This document shows, one piece after another, positions 1 through 9,874 of a stretch of 64,000 nucleotides of DNA (positions are counted from its first letter, which is position 1; each line of letters opens with the position of its first letter). The DNA comes from Natrinema pallidum DSM 3751. GTDB lineage: Archaea; Halobacteriota; Halobacteria; Halobacteriales; Natrialbaceae. Under the pieces are notes generated by a model. The model saw only the letters and a list, made by a program, of their open reading frames with translations, made no database searches and was not told the origin of the DNA. A program made the translations under genes and the position numbers. The stretch covers positions 1-64,000 of the forward strand of contig NZ_AOII01000020.1 in assembly GCF_000337615.1 (NCBI RefSeq), written 5' to 3'.

Positions 1-88
1 GACGGCGGTCGAATTTTACGGATTTCTAATTGAATTCCCCGATTTTGAACCTACTGTCCTCCTGCGATTTCTGGGGGTAAACACATAC
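1..88. mobile_element. End of an insertion element (left window edge)
   Basis: Bases 40-88 are an exact reverse complement of bases 63952-64000 at the other end of the window (49 of 49). The identity stops sharply at base 88, and base 89 begins sequence that codes for a TRAP permease. This is what an insertion-element terminus inside a gene looks like. The element body lies outside the window, so the family cannot be named. The + frame stays open from base 2 through the terminus into the permease frame. No target duplication can be checked because only one side is visible. Confidence 0.6.
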
Positions 89-463
89 GATTCGTGTAAA
101 CAAGCGCTCCGACTCGGCGCGCCCGGGTTTGTCATTCCCTACGCGTTCATCGCGAACGAGAGTCTGATCTACTGGTCGTGGGAGACGCTCGTCGCGTTCC
201 CTGTGGTACTCGCCGGCACCGTCGGCTTGATCGTCGCGACGATCGGCTTCGACGGGGCTCGAGAGCTCTCGGCACCGGCTCGTGGTCTCTACATCGCTGC
301 CACGTTCTGTGCGATGTTCGGCTCGATCGTCCACGTCGCGGTACAGATCGCCGCAGCGGTCGTGATCGTCGGCGTGTTGGCGCACGCTCGATACGTCGTC
401 GGCTACGACCTACCGACCGACCCCGAGGCCGAGTCACGTCCCGACGCGTCGACCCTCGACTAA
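89..463 (+). pseudogene. TRAP transporter fused permease, 3' fragment (interrupted)
   Basis: An open frame of about 124 codons without a plausible own start resembles the C-terminus of large fused TRAP permeases (DctM type, TAXI-TRAP systems), which import organic acids with a periplasmic binding protein. The stretch GAPGFVIPYAFIANES followed by two or three hydrophobic segments and a short polar tail is typical of that C-terminus. Full-length proteins have 600 residues or more, so most of the gene is missing. The frame begins exactly at the insertion-element end at base 88, so the gene was probably cut by that element. A GTG at 203 could start an 86-residue product, but this would be a fragment with no expected transport function. 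Confidence 0.7.
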
Positions 464-568
464 CCGCTCCGCAACCGGGGCGGCGCTCCCGGTTTCGGGA
501 ACAACCGAAGTAAATGTAATTACCGAGTAACAACCCTTTTGTGGGCCTCAGACAACCATACACAAGGT

Positions 569-2122
569 ATGACAAATCTCGTGAGGGAAGTCGGCGAGAC
601 CGTGCAAGCGAACCCCGACTCGGCCGCGGTCGCGTATCAGGGGACCGAATGGACCTACGAGGAGTTCTGGGAGCGAGCCGGGCAGTTCGCACAGGCACTC
701 GAGGACCGCGGCATCGGCGAGGGCGACCGCGTCGGAATCTATCTCCCGAACTTGCCCCAGTTCGTCACCGCCTTCTACGGCACGCTCCGCGCCGGCGGGA
801 TCATCGTTCCGATGAATCCCCAGTACAAGGCCCGCGAGATCAGCCACATGCTGGGCGACAGCGGGGCGAAAGCGGTCGTCTCGCTGGCGGATCTCGTTCC
901 CAACGTTCTCGAGGTGCAAGACGACACCGCGGTCGAGCAGGTAATCAGCGTGGGAGCGGACGTCGAGGGAGCCACCGCGTTCGACGACTTCCTCGCGGAC
1001 GACACCAACGGGATCGTCGAGCGTGCTGACGACGATGTCGCGGTCCAGCCGTACACCTCGGGGACGACCGGCACGCCGAAGGGCGTCCTGTTGACCCATC
1101 ACAATCTAGCCTTTACGACGCGGGCGAACGCGAGCGTCCCGCCGGGCGGGTTCCAGGCCACCGACCGACTCATCGGGACGCTCCCGCTGTTTCACATCTA
1201 CGGTATGTCCGTCGTGATGAACGGCGCGATGTACAGCGGCGGTACCTACTACCCCGTTCCCGAGTGGGACGCGCCGACGGTCATGGACCAACTCGAGGAC
1301 GACGGGATCACGATCATGTTCGCCGTTCCCGCGATGTTCAACGACATGATCAACCAGCCCGACGCCGCCGAGTACGAGTTCGAGGCGCTGCGCTTTGCCA
1401 ACTCCGGGGGCGCGAGTCTCCCGCTCGAGGTCCTCGACCGGTTCGAGGAGTTGTGGGACGTTCAACTCAACGAAGGCTACGGGCTGACCGAGACGAGCCC
1501 GGTTACCCACGCCAACACGAACGACGCGCGTCGGAAAGGTAGCATCGGGCAACCGCTCGAGGGCGTCGAGGCGAAGATCGTAGACGAGCACTTCGACGAA
1601 GTGCCCCGCGTCGCGGAGGGGCCGATCGACGAGGAGGCGGCCGACCTCCACGAGATCACGGGCGAACTCGTCATCCACGGCCCCAACGTGATGAAGGAGT
1701 ACTACGGCCTCCCCGAGGCCAACGAGAAGGCGTTCACCGAGGCGGACGGCAAGCGGTGGTTCCACACCGGTGACATCGGTTACTGGGACGAGGACGACTT
1801 CTTCTACGTCGTCGATCGCGAGAAGCACATGATCGTCACCGGCGGCTACAACGTCTATCCGCGCGAGGTCGAGGAGTTGCTTTTCGAACACGAGGACGTC
1901 GCCGACGCCGCAGTGGTCGGGGTTCCGGACGACCGCCGCGGGGAGACCGTCAAGGCGTTTATCGTCCCCACACCCGACGCCGACGCGACCCCCGAGGAGA
2001 TCAAACAGTACTGCCTGACGAACCTCGCGGAGTACAAACACCCCCGCGAAGTCGAATTCGTCAAGGAACTTCCCCGAACGACCACCGGCAAGGTCCAGAA
2101 GTTCGAACTCCGCGACGAGTAG
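569..2122 (+). CDS. Acyl-CoA ligase (AMP-forming, long-chain fatty acid type)
   Basis: Member of the ANL adenylate-forming family: activates a carboxylic acid, probably a fatty acid, to its acyl-CoA with ATP through an acyl-AMP intermediate. At 517 residues it has the normal family length. Visible motifs are the P-loop YTSGTTGTPKGV (about residues 161-172), YGLTET (about 304), the hinge region GDIGYWDEDDFF near 401, and the C-terminal lysine motif TTGKVQKFELRD near 506-517. The ATG at 569 gives the usual N-terminus; the upstream GTG at 539 adds ten residues with no family support. An acyl-CoA dehydrogenase and thiolase follow, which points to beta-oxidation. Chain-length preference cannot be read from the sequence. 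Confidence 0.9.
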   Translation: MTNLVREVGETVQANPDSAAVAYQGTEWTYEEFWERAGQFAQALEDRGIGEGDRVGIYLPNLPQFVTAFYGTLRAGGIIVPMNPQYKAREISHMLGDSGAKAVVSLADLVPNVLEVQDDTAVEQVISVGADVEGATAFDDFLADDTNGIVERADDDVAVQPYTSGTTGTPKGVLLTHHNLAFTTRANASVPPGGFQATDRLIGTLPLFHIYGMSVVMNGAMYSGGTYYPVPEWDAPTVMDQLEDDGITIMFAVPAMFNDMINQPDAAEYEFEALRFANSGGASLPLEVLDRFEELWDVQLNEGYGLTETSPVTHANTNDARRKGSIGQPLEGVEAKIVDEHFDEVPRVAEGPIDEEAADLHEITGELVIHGPNVMKEYYGLPEANEKAFTEADGKRWFHTGDIGYWDEDDFFYVVDREKHMIVTGGYNVYPREVEELLFEHEDVADAAVVGVPDDRRGETVKAFIVPTPDADATPEEIKQYCLTNLAEYKHPREVEFVKELPRTTTGKVQKFELRDE

Positions 2123-2255
2123 GCATCTGGGTCGTCCGGGACCGCATCGAACGCCGCCCCGTTTCCGCTGCGCGGTCGACATCGCGGCAGGGTTAACAGA
2201 ATCAAATGGCGGGTGCATCCGAAGCTACTTTGTAAGACGACACCAAGCAAACGAT

Positions 2256-3395
2256 ATGGCATTCCAGCTGTCCGCTGAGCACGAGGCGATCCGTGACGCC
2301 GTCCGCGAATTCGGCGAAAACGAGCTGAAACCGGTCGCCGAGGAACACGACCGCGAGCACAAGTATCCCGAAGAGTTGCGCAGGAAGGCCGCCGAATACG
2401 ACTTCGTCGCGCCGAACATCCCGATCGAATACGACGGTGCCGGGATGGACAAGATTTCCTCGACGATCGTCACCGAAGAGCTCTGGCGTGCCGACCCCGG
2501 TATCGGCTCGGCCGTCGGCTCCGCCGGCTTCGGAACGGACATGATTATCGAGTTCGGCGACGACTGGATGAAAGAGAAGTGGCTGCCCAAGATCGCCAAC
2601 GGGGAGACCGCCTCCTGTTCGATGATCTCCGAGCCCGCCCACGGCTCGAACGTCGCCGGCATCGAGACGGTCGCCGAGAAGGACGGCGACGAGTACGTCC
2701 TCAACGGCAACAAGATGTGGATCACCAACGGGACCGTCGCCGACGTCGGCGTCCTGATGGCCAAGACCAGCCCCGACGAGGGCCACAAGGGCATCACCGC
2801 CTTCCTCGTCGAGATGGACCGCGACGGTATCGAGACCGACAAGATCACCAACAAGCTGGGCATCCGCGCCTCCGACCTCGCGGAGGTCGTCGTCGACGAC
2901 GTTCGCGTCCCCGAGGAGAACGTCATCGGCGAGGTTGACGAGGGCTTCTACCAGCTGATGGAGTTCTTCGCCTCCGGCCGCACCAGCGTCGCCGCCCAGG
3001 CCGTCGGTGCCGCTCAGGGCGCACTCGACGCCGCCATCGAGTACGCCAACCAGCGCGAGCAGTTCGACCAAAAGATCTCGGATTTCCAGGCTATCCAGCA
3101 CAAGATCGCCGAGATGGCCACCAAGGTCGAGGCCGCTCGCTCGCTGACCTACCGCGCCGCGACCCAGGTCGAGCAGGAAAACCAGGACGTCGCCGCACAG
3201 TACTCGAGCATGGCGAAGTACTTCGCGAGCGAGATTTCGGTCGAAGTCGCCGACGAGGGGATTCAGGTCCACGGCGGCTCGGGCTACGTCACGGACTACC
3301 CCGCCGAGCGCTACTACCGCGACGCCCGCATCACGAAGATCTACGAGGGTACCAGCGAGATCCAGAAGAACATCATCGCCGACCAGATCCTGTAA
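2256..3395 (+). CDS. Acyl-CoA dehydrogenase
   Basis: FAD flavoprotein that introduces the alpha,beta double bond into acyl-CoA, the first oxidation of beta-oxidation, passing electrons to electron-transfer flavoprotein. It has 379 residues, the standard length. The signature SCSMISEPAHGSN (about residues 118-130) and the C-terminal IYEGTSEIQKN, which carries the catalytic-glutamate region, are both present. It lies 133 bases after the acyl-CoA ligase in the same direction, with its own short upstream region, so it may be co-transcribed or separately started. Substrate chain length is not evident. Best guess is a short- to medium-chain or branched acyl-CoA. Confidence 0.92.
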   Translation: MAFQLSAEHEAIRDAVREFGENELKPVAEEHDREHKYPEELRRKAAEYDFVAPNIPIEYDGAGMDKISSTIVTEELWRADPGIGSAVGSAGFGTDMIIEFGDDWMKEKWLPKIANGETASCSMISEPAHGSNVAGIETVAEKDGDEYVLNGNKMWITNGTVADVGVLMAKTSPDEGHKGITAFLVEMDRDGIETDKITNKLGIRASDLAEVVVDDVRVPEENVIGEVDEGFYQLMEFFASGRTSVAAQAVGAAQGALDAAIEYANQREQFDQKISDFQAIQHKIAEMATKVEAARSLTYRAATQVEQENQDVAAQYSSMAKYFASEISVEVADEGIQVHGGSGYVTDYPAERYYRDARITKIYEGTSEIQKNIIADQIL

Positions 3396-3600
3396 TCGGG
3401 CTCCGCTCGCGGACGGCTCCGGGATGCGAACCATCGATCTGTGTGCAGTCCATACCGGGATCGCTGTCACGCTTTCGCAGGGTCAGTACGGCCTCCATCG
3501 ACGATCTGATTCGTACTCTCGGATTCGGATTTCGCAGCGATCACTGGCGCGAGAAAAGGGGGCTCGAGCCCGTTCGGTCGACCGGCGACTCGAGTCGCCC

Positions 3601-4743
3601 TTACTGCGCCGGTACGCGGAACTCGATCGCCGCACCCTGCCCGTAGCCGACGCACATCGTCGAGAGGCCGAGGCCGCCGTCCCGACGCTGCAGTTCGTGA
3701 ATCAGCGTGACGGGCAGGCGGGCACCCGACGCGCCGAGCGGATGGCCGATGGCGATCGCCCCGCCGTTGACGTTGAACCGCTCGTCGTCGAAGCCGAGTT
3801 CGTCCCGGCAGTAGATCGTCTGGCTCGCGAAGGCCTCGTTGAGTTCCACGAGGTCGTAGTCGTCGGCCGAGCGGCCGTTGCGCTCCCAGATTCCCCGCAC
3901 CGCTGGAACCGGGCCGACACCCATGATTGTCGGATCGACGCCCGCGACGTTGTGGTCCTCGATCTCGGCCATGATCTCGAGGTCCTCCCGCTCGGCGAAC
4001 TCGCGGCTGGTGATGAGGACGCCGGCAGCGCCGTCGGAGACCTGCGAGGCGTTGGCGGCGGTGACGGTACCCGCCTCGCGGAACGCTGGCGGAAGGCCGG
4101 CGATCTTCTCTTTGGTCGTGCCGGGACGGAGCCCCTCGTCCTCCTCGACGAGGCCCGCCTCGGTCTCGATCGGGACGATCTCCGCGTCGAACTTGCCGTC
4201 CTCGGTCGCTTTACAGGCCCGCTGCTGGCTGCGCGCGCCGTATTCGTCCTGCTGGCCCCGGCTGATGTCGTACTTGTCGGCGACTGTCTCGGCGGTCTGG
4301 CCCATCGCGAGCCCGGCCGCGTCGTACTGCTCGGCGATGCCCGCGTAGGAGTCGATCCCCTTCCGGCGCTCGTTGCGGGACATGTTCTCGACGCCACCGG
4401 CGACGATGACATCGCGCTGGCCCGCTCGGATCGCGTCGCTGGCGCTCATGATCGCCTCCGCCGAGGAGGCACAGAGCCGGTCGATCGTGGTGCCGGGGAC
4501 GCCCTCACCCAGGTCCGACAGGAGGGCGATCACCCGCGCGATATTGTTGCTTTGCTCGTTGACCTGCTTGGCACACCCCCACCGGATGTCGTCGACGTCC
4601 TCGCCCGAGAGTTCCGTCCGCTCGAGCATCTCGTCGACGAGCGGAACCGACAGGTCCTCGCTGCCGGTCTCGGCGAAGACGCCACCGTGTTTCCCTTGCG
4701 GCGTTCTGACTGCCTGGACGACGACTGGCTGCCGATCGCTCAT
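3601..4743 (-). CDS. Thiolase (acetyl-CoA C-acyltransferase)
   Basis: Thiolase that cleaves 3-oxoacyl-CoA with CoA, or runs the condensation in reverse. The nucleophilic cysteine is C91 in [10 protein letters not shown]; the histidine motif [15 protein letters not shown] and the second cysteine motif [10 protein letters not shown] are intact. At 380 residues it is close to the usual length. The ATG at 4743 is preferred over an in-frame ATG 18 bases upstream because a TATA-like box sits about 27 bases before 4743, making it leaderless. It is a close paralogue of the thiolase at 37653 (shared LIDE/LVDE, WGCA and NGGAIA blocks). It converges with the acyl-CoA dehydrogenase gene. Confidence 0.93.
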   Translation of the reverse strand: MSDRQPVVVQAVRTPQGKHGGVFAETGSEDLSVPLVDEMLERTELSGEDVDDIRWGCAKQVNEQSNNIARVIALLSDLGEGVPGTTIDRLCASSAEAIMSASDAIRAGQRDVIVAGGVENMSRNERRKGIDSYAGIAEQYDAAGLAMGQTAETVADKYDISRGQQDEYGARSQQRACKATEDGKFDAEIVPIETEAGLVEEDEGLRPGTTKEKIAGLPPAFREAGTVTAANASQVSDGAAGVLITSREFAEREDLEIMAEIEDHNVAGVDPTIMGVGPVPAVRGIWERNGRSADDYDLVELNEAFASQTIYCRDELGFDDERFNVNGGAIAIGHPLGASGARLPVTLIHELQRRDGGLGLSTMCVGYGQGAAIEFRVPAQ

Positions 4744-4748
4744 TGGTA

Positions 4749-4777
4749 GTGAGTACCTCACGCTCCGACACTAAAGT
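4749..4777 (-). promoter_or_regulatory. Promoter and small inverted repeat of the thiolase gene
   Basis: Read on the minus strand, TACTTTAG (4770-4777) lies about 27 bases before the ATG at 4743, the normal place of a haloarchaeal TATA box. Between it and the start is the inverted repeat GTGAG-TAC-CTCAC (4749-4761), placed where a bound repressor would block initiation. An operator role is inferred only from position. Confidence 0.45.
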
Positions 4778-4914
4778 AGCTCCGTTCGAGCGGTTTCGCC
4801 CGTCGATCGGGACACCGTGCGTTCGCCGCTGACGAGTGCCCGGACGGAACGATCTACAGTAGCGAGCGGCGCTCTCGGTTCCGCGCGGCGCGGCGGTCCC
4901 GCCTTTGGTCCTCT

Positions 4915-5265
4915 CTATCGCGTCGCGAGCAGATAGCCGCCGACCAGTACGGTTGTCATTGCGACCGTCCCTGTCGTCCCGACGGGATCGATCGGAGCGT
5001 CGCCGCGACCGATCACGAACACCTGTCCGAGACCGAGACTCACGGAGGTCAGCAGAAGTACGCCGTACAGACCCATGATCGCAGACCCGAGTTCGTCGAG
5101 TTGGTTTGTCGTAACTGCATGGACCAGCAGCAGCGAACCAGAGCCGATCGGGATCGCGATCAGCGCGTCGGTCGGCTCCGCCACGAACACGAATCCGGCG
5201 AGGAGGAGACAGATGGCATAGACGCTGACTGTGCCGAGCGTTCGGAGTCGGTACGGGACAGTCAT
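4915..5265 (-). CDS. Four-helix membrane protein of unknown function
   Basis: A 116-residue protein composed almost wholly of about four hydrophobic segments, with short charged loops such as TNQLDELGS. I do not recognise a family. The ATG at 5265 is chosen because a very clear TATA box (5288-5299) lies about 25 bases upstream; extending to 5340 would add a lysine-rich stretch that includes the promoter itself. It lies between divergent beta-oxidation genes but nothing ties it to them. Its real start and membrane nature are well supported, function is not. Confidence 0.7.
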   Translation of the reverse strand: MTVPYRLRTLGTVSVYAICLLLAGFVFVAEPTDALIAIPIGSGSLLLVHAVTTNQLDELGSAIMGLYGVLLLTSVSLGLGQVFVIGRGDAPIDPVGTTGTVAMTTVLVGGYLLATR

Positions 5266-5286
5266 CCGTGCCCAAATAGATTCTTG

Positions 5287-5300
5287 AAAAATATATTTCT
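5287..5300 (-). promoter_or_regulatory. TATA box of the small membrane protein gene
   Basis: An AT-only run in a GC-rich region, reading GAAATATATTTTTC on the minus strand, ends about 22 bases before the ATG at 5265. This is the canonical spacing for a leaderless haloarchaeal transcript. Confidence 0.7.
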
Positions 5301-5521
5301 TTTGATGAAACCATCTCTTGATGGGCGTGTCTCCGGACACGTGATTGCGAAGGGGTGTGTGCGGTCATACCGCCCTGCGTCCGCTGCTCGTCGCTCGAGG
5401 CCCGCGTCGGACGTGAGCACGGCCGACAGCACGCGCCGTGTGTTCGCGGATGGAAGGGACGAGACGGGGCGCAGTTGTTCGAACGGGAACGCTTTTGGGC
5501 GTTTCCGCTGTGCCCTCTCAC

Positions 5522-6409
5522 ATGCGAATCGCAGTTCTTGGAGCCGGCAGCATGGGACACGGAATCGCACAGGTCTCCGCGATGGCGGGCCACGATGTGG
5601 TCCTGCGGGACATCGAAGCGGACCTCGTCGAGGACGGACTCGAGGGAATCCGTGAGAACCTCCAGGGGGGTGTCGACCGGGACAAACTCACCGAAGACGA
5701 GATGGACGCGGCCCTCGAGCGCATCGAGGGGACGACCGACCTCGCGGGCGCGGTCGCGGACGCCGACCTCGTCGTCGAAGCGGTACCGGAGGATATGGAC
5801 CTCAAACAGGAGGTCTTCGCGGACGTCGAGGACGCAGCGAGCGAGGAGACGGTCATCGCGTCGAACACGTCCTCGCTGTCGGTGACCGAGATGGCAAGCG
5901 TCCTCGAGCATCCCGAGCGGGCGGTAGGGCTGCACTTCTTCAACCCGCCGCATATCATGGACCTCGTCGAGATCGTCATCGCCGAGCAGACCGACGAGCG
6001 CACCGAGGCGTTCGCCGTCGACTACGTCCGGGACATCGACAAGGCAGACGTAGTCGTTCGGGACACCGCCGGCTTCGCCACGTCGCGGCTGGGACTGGCG
6101 CTTGGACTCGAGGCGATCCGGATGGTCGAGCAGGGCGTCGCCAGCCCGGCAGACATCGACGAGGGAATGGAGATCGGCTACGGGCATCCGATGGGACCCC
6201 TCGAGCTGACTGACCACGTCGGACTGGACGTCCGCCTGCACATCGCGGAACACCTTCGCGAAGAGCTCGGCGAGCGGTTCAAGCCGCCCCAGTCACTGCG
6301 CCGAAAGGTCCGTGCGGGCAAGCTCGGCAAGAAGTCCGGCGAGGGCTACTACGTCTGGGAAGACGGCGAGCGCGTCGGCATGAGCGGCGAGTGGGGCGGC
6401 GACGCGTAA
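5522..6409 (+). CDS. 3-hydroxyacyl-CoA dehydrogenase
   Basis: NAD-dependent oxidation of 3-hydroxyacyl-CoA to 3-oxoacyl-CoA, the third step of beta-oxidation. The N-terminal Rossmann motif GAGSMG (residues 7-12) is followed by the family block NTSSLSVTEMA, GLHFFNPPHIMDLVEIV and the C-terminal helical domain with GYGHPMGPLELTDHVGLD. At 295 residues it matches single-domain bacterial and archaeal enzymes. The ATG at 5522 places the Rossmann strand right at the N-terminus; an in-frame GTG/ATG region from 5438 would add an unrelated arginine-rich stretch. Likely works with the ligase, dehydrogenase and thiolase just upstream. Confidence 0.93.
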   Translation: MRIAVLGAGSMGHGIAQVSAMAGHDVVLRDIEADLVEDGLEGIRENLQGGVDRDKLTEDEMDAALERIEGTTDLAGAVADADLVVEAVPEDMDLKQEVFADVEDAASEETVIASNTSSLSVTEMASVLEHPERAVGLHFFNPPHIMDLVEIVIAEQTDERTEAFAVDYVRDIDKADVVVRDTAGFATSRLGLALGLEAIRMVEQGVASPADIDEGMEIGYGHPMGPLELTDHVGLDVRLHIAEHLREELGERFKPPQSLRRKVRAGKLGKKSGEGYYVWEDGERVGMSGEWGGDA

Positions 6410-6763
6410 CGCTGCCGTCGTCGGTCGCCACGCTGCGGGACGGCCCCGAACAGAGAGACCCTAACTAGTTAGGCAAATCGTTTGTTTCGACGCCGCGGCT
6501 ACTAGAAGTACCGCCCGCCGATCGGGCGGCGGCCCCGGGGGCGCACGTGGAAAAACGACGGGGCCACTTTTCGATTCGGTCACCGTAGCGGGCATCGAAA
6601 CAACCGCGTATCGGCCGGGTGGTCCGAGAGCCACCATCCGGCATCACCGTTTCCCGCCGACCGATGTGTCGGGCCGGGTAGACGACTCCGATATAGCGGG
6701 GGAGAGCCGCGACGGACCGTCGGAACGCGGGTACTTTTAGCCGCGCCTGCGTAAGGGTGACGT
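6410..6763. other. Intergenic region with a 14-bp perfect palindrome
   Basis: No gene is visible. CCTAACTAGTTAGG at 6460-6473 is a perfect palindrome 50 bases after the dehydrogenase stop. Further on there is GC-rich inverted sequence around 6513-6535 and a run of T at 6567-6570. It may hold a terminator for the upstream gene and a regulator site for the downstream dehydrogenase; neither is proved. Confidence 0.4.
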
Positions 6764-9700
6764 ATGTCCCTGGAGCCGAGCGCCGACCCGGCCGCCGACC
6801 GGCGAGCGAACTACGACTATCAAAGCGATGATGTCGATCGCCCGGCCCTGGTCGCTGACCTCGAGACGATCGGCGACTGCGAGGTCCGGGCCGACTCCTA
6901 CTCGCGCGAGCTGTACGCGACCGATGCGAGCGCCTACGAGCGGACGCCGATCGCCGTCGCCTTCCCCGAGTCGACCGCCGATGTCGCGGGCATCCTCGAG
7001 TACTGTGCGGAACGGCGGATTCCGGTCCTCCCACGGGGCGGCGGGACGAGCCTCGCCGGGCAGACGGTCAACCGGGCCGTCGTGCTCGACTTCACGCGGT
7101 ATATGAACGACATCCTCGAGATCGATCCGGACGCCCGGACCGCGACGGTCCAGACCGGAACGATCCTCGGGACGCTCAACGAGACTCTCACGCCCCACGG
7201 TCTCAAGTTCGCACCCGATCCCGCGTGGGGCGACAAGAGCGCCATCGGCGGCGCGATCGGCAACAACTCGACCGGGTCGCACTCGCTGCAGTACGGCAAA
7301 ACCGACGCCTATATCGAAGAGGTCGAAGTCGTTCTCGCCGACGGTACCGTGACCCGGTTCGGCGAAGTCACCGTCGCGGAGATCGGCGAGCGGGCCGACC
7401 CCGACGGCGACCTCGAGAGCCGAATCTACGCCGCGGTCGAGCGCATTCTCGCGGACGACGCGGATCGCATCGCGGACACGTATCCCGATCTCAAGCGCAA
7501 CGTGTCCGGCTACAACCTCGACCGACTCGTCGCCGAGGCTCGCGGCGAGGACCTGCCCGGCGGCGAGGACACCGGCGAGCCGGGGACCGTCAACCTCGCG
7601 CGCCTGCTCGCCGGCAGCGAGGGGACCCTGGCGATCGTCACCGAAGCGACCGTCTCGCTCGAGCCGGTCCCGGAGACGAAGGCCGTCGCCCTGCTGTGCT
7701 ACCGCGACCTCCACGAGGCGATGGAAGACGTCGAGCCGATCCTCGCACACGATCCCGCGGCGGTTGAAGTGTTAGACGACGTGTTGCTCGATCTGGCACG
7801 CGATACCGCGGAGTTCGGGCCCGTCACCGCAATGCTGCCCGACGGGACCAACGCCGTCCTGCTCGTGGAGTTCTACGCCGAGGAGACGGCCCACGGTGAG
7901 GAACGAGTCGCGGCCCTGCTGGCCGACCGCGTGCCGTCGGCGACGCCGGCGGGGGAGTCGGCCGACGACGCCCCCGCCAGCGACGCCGACCCCCTCGCGC
8001 TCGAGGCGCTGGAGGCCTACGACGAGGCCGAGCGCGCGAAGCTCTGGAAGCTCCGCAAGTCCGGCCTCCCGATCCTGCTCTCGCGGACGACCGATGCGAA
8101 GCACATCAGCTTCATCGAGGACACCGCGATCCCGCCGGCGAAGCTCCCCGAGTTCGTCGCGGAGTTCGAGGCGATCCTCGAGCGACACGACACCTATGCC
8201 AGTTTCTACGCCCACGCCGGCCCCGGCGTGCTCCACGTCCGGCCGCTGGTGAACACGAAGACCGAGGTCGGCCTCGAGCAGCTCCACGGCATCGCGGACG
8301 ACGTGACTGACCTCGTGGTCGAGTTGGGGGGCTCAGTCTCGGGCGAACACGGCGATGGTCGCGCCCGGACCCAGTGGAACCGGAAGCGCTACGGCGACGA
8401 CCTCTGGGCGACCTTTCGAGACCTCAAGACCGCCTTCGACCCCGACTGGCTCCTCAACCCGGGCCAGGTCGTCTTCCGCGAGGACGAGCCCACTGACCTG
8501 CGGGAGAACCTGCGGTTCGATCCCGACTACGAGTTCGACGCGGGTTTCGATCCCGTACTCGAGTGGGACAACGACAACGGTATGCAGGGGATGGTCGAAC
8601 TCTGTCACGGCTGTGGTGGCTGTCGCGGCGAACAGGAGACCACGGGCGGCGTGATGTGTCCGACCTATCGGGCGAGCCAGGAGGAGATCACGGCGACTCG
8701 TGGGCGGGCGAACGCGCTCCGGCAGGCGATGAGCGGCGATCTCGAGCCCGACGAGGCCGCCTCCGACGAGTTCGTCGAGGAGGTGATGGGGCTGTGTATC
8801 GGCTGCAAGGGCTGTGCCATCGACTGTCCGAGCGAGGTCGACATGGCGAAGCTCAAGGCCGAGGTCACCCACGAGTACCACCAGCGAAACGGCGCGACGC
8901 TCCGGGACCGGCTCTTCGCCAACGTCGGAACCCTCTCGCGATGGGGGAGCAAACTCGCCCCGCTCTCGAACGCCCTGCCGAAGCTCCCGGGCGCACGCAA
9001 GGCGCTCGAGGTGACCCTCGGAATCGATGCCGACCGACCGCTGCCGACGTTTCACGGGACGACGTTCCGGGACTGGTTCGACGAGCGCGGCGGCGCTCGC
9101 GTGAGCGAAGCCGACGCCGCCCGCAAGGCCGTCCTCTATCCCGACACCTACACCAACTACAGCCATCCCGAGGCCGGAACGGCCGCCGTCCGCGTGCTCG
9201 AGGCCGCCGGTGTCCACGTCACCGTCCCCGACGACCTCGGCGATACGGGCCGTCCCGCGTTCTCGAAGGGCTTCCTCGAGAAGGCGACGGACGCCGCCCG
9301 CGAGAACGTCAACACGCTCGCACCACGGGTGGCCAACGGCTGGGACGTGGTCGTCATCGAGCCCTCCGACGCGGTCATGTTCCAGTCCGATTACCGCGAC
9401 TTGCTTCCCTCGGCGGCCGCCGAGACGCTCGCGGACGCGACCTACGGCGTCTGCGAGTACGTCGATACGTTCCGTCTGGACGAGGACATCGCGTTCGACG
9501 ACCGTGCGGCGACCGACGACGTGATCTATCACGGCCACTGTCATCAGAAGTCCGTGGCCAAGGACCACCACGCCGTCGGCGTCCTCCGGCGGGCCGGTTA
9601 CGCGGTCGAGCCGCTCGATTCGGGCTGCTGTGGCATGGCCGGCAGTTTCGGCTACGAGTCCGAACACGCCTCGATGAGCGACGCCATCGCCGGCATTCTG

Positions 9701-9838
9701 TACGACCAGATCGCGGACAGCGCGGGCGACCGTGTCGTCGCTCCCGGTGCCTCCTGTCGGACCCAACTCGAGAACAGGCCCGACGCCTCGGCGGAGCCGC
9801 CGACGCCGATCGAAGTCGTCGCCGACGCGCTCGAGTAA
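6764..9838 (+). CDS. FAD-linked oxidase fused to Fe-S subunit (D-lactate / D-2-hydroxyacid dehydrogenase, YdiJ-like)
   Basis: A 1024-residue fusion of a GlcD-like flavin domain and a GlpC/GlcF-like iron-sulfur domain. The first half has the PCMH FAD-binding block PRGGGTSLAGQTV and AIGGAIGNNSTGSHSLQYGKT and the FAD-oxidase C-terminal domain ending in SGEHGDGRART. Two Fe-S motifs follow: CHGCGGC...MCP (about 613-630) and CIGCKGCAIDCP (about 677-688). A cysteine-rich CCG domain with CCGMAGSFGYE is near 955. E. coli YdiJ, with the same architecture and length, oxidises D-2-hydroxyglutarate; haloarchaeal relatives are usually called D-lactate dehydrogenase. It probably feeds electrons to the membrane quinone pool. 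The exact substrate is open. The gene ends at the edge of the replication origin. Confidence 0.88.
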   Translation: MSLEPSADPAADRRANYDYQSDDVDRPALVADLETIGDCEVRADSYSRELYATDASAYERTPIAVAFPESTADVAGILEYCAERRIPVLPRGGGTSLAGQTVNRAVVLDFTRYMNDILEIDPDARTATVQTGTILGTLNETLTPHGLKFAPDPAWGDKSAIGGAIGNNSTGSHSLQYGKTDAYIEEVEVVLADGTVTRFGEVTVAEIGERADPDGDLESRIYAAVERILADDADRIADTYPDLKRNVSGYNLDRLVAEARGEDLPGGEDTGEPGTVNLARLLAGSEGTLAIVTEATVSLEPVPETKAVALLCYRDLHEAMEDVEPILAHDPAAVEVLDDVLLDLARDTAEFGPVTAMLPDGTNAVLLVEFYAEETAHGEERVAALLADRVPSATPAGESADDAPASDADPLALEALEAYDEAERAKLWKLRKSGLPILLSRTTDAKHISFIEDTAIPPAKLPEFVAEFEAILERHDTYASFYAHAGPGVLHVRPLVNTKTEVGLEQLHGIADDVTDLVVELGGSVSGEHGDGRARTQWNRKRYGDDLWATFRDLKTAFDPDWLLNPGQVVFREDEPTDLRENLRFDPDYEFDAGFDPVLEWDNDNGMQGMVELCHGCGGCRGEQETTGGVMCPTYRASQEEITATRGRANALRQAMSGDLEPDEAASDEFVEEVMGLCIGCKGCAIDCPSEVDMAKLKAEVTHEYHQRNGATLRDRLFANVGTLSRWGSKLAPLSNALPKLPGARKALEVTLGIDADRPLPTFHGTTFRDWFDERGGARVSEADAARKAVLYPDTYTNYSHPEAGTAAVRVLEAAGVHVTVPDDLGDTGRPAFSKGFLEKATDAARENVNTLAPRVANGWDVVVIEPSDAVMFQSDYRDLLPSAAAETLADATYGVCEYVDTFRLDEDIAFDDRAATDDVIYHGHCHQKSVAKDHHAVGVLRRAGYAVEPLDSGCCGMAGSFGYESEHASMSDAIAGILYDQIADSAGDRVVAPGASCRTQLENRPDASAEPPTPIEVVADALE

Positions 9839-9874
9839 CCGGATGGCATAGCCGGAGCCGATATCGACGGTCGT

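Noticed and set aside
26-385. 119-codon minus-strand frame at the left edge as a transposase
   Set aside because: It is arginine- and aspartate-rich, antisense to the TRAP fragment, and has no DDE or HUH motif.
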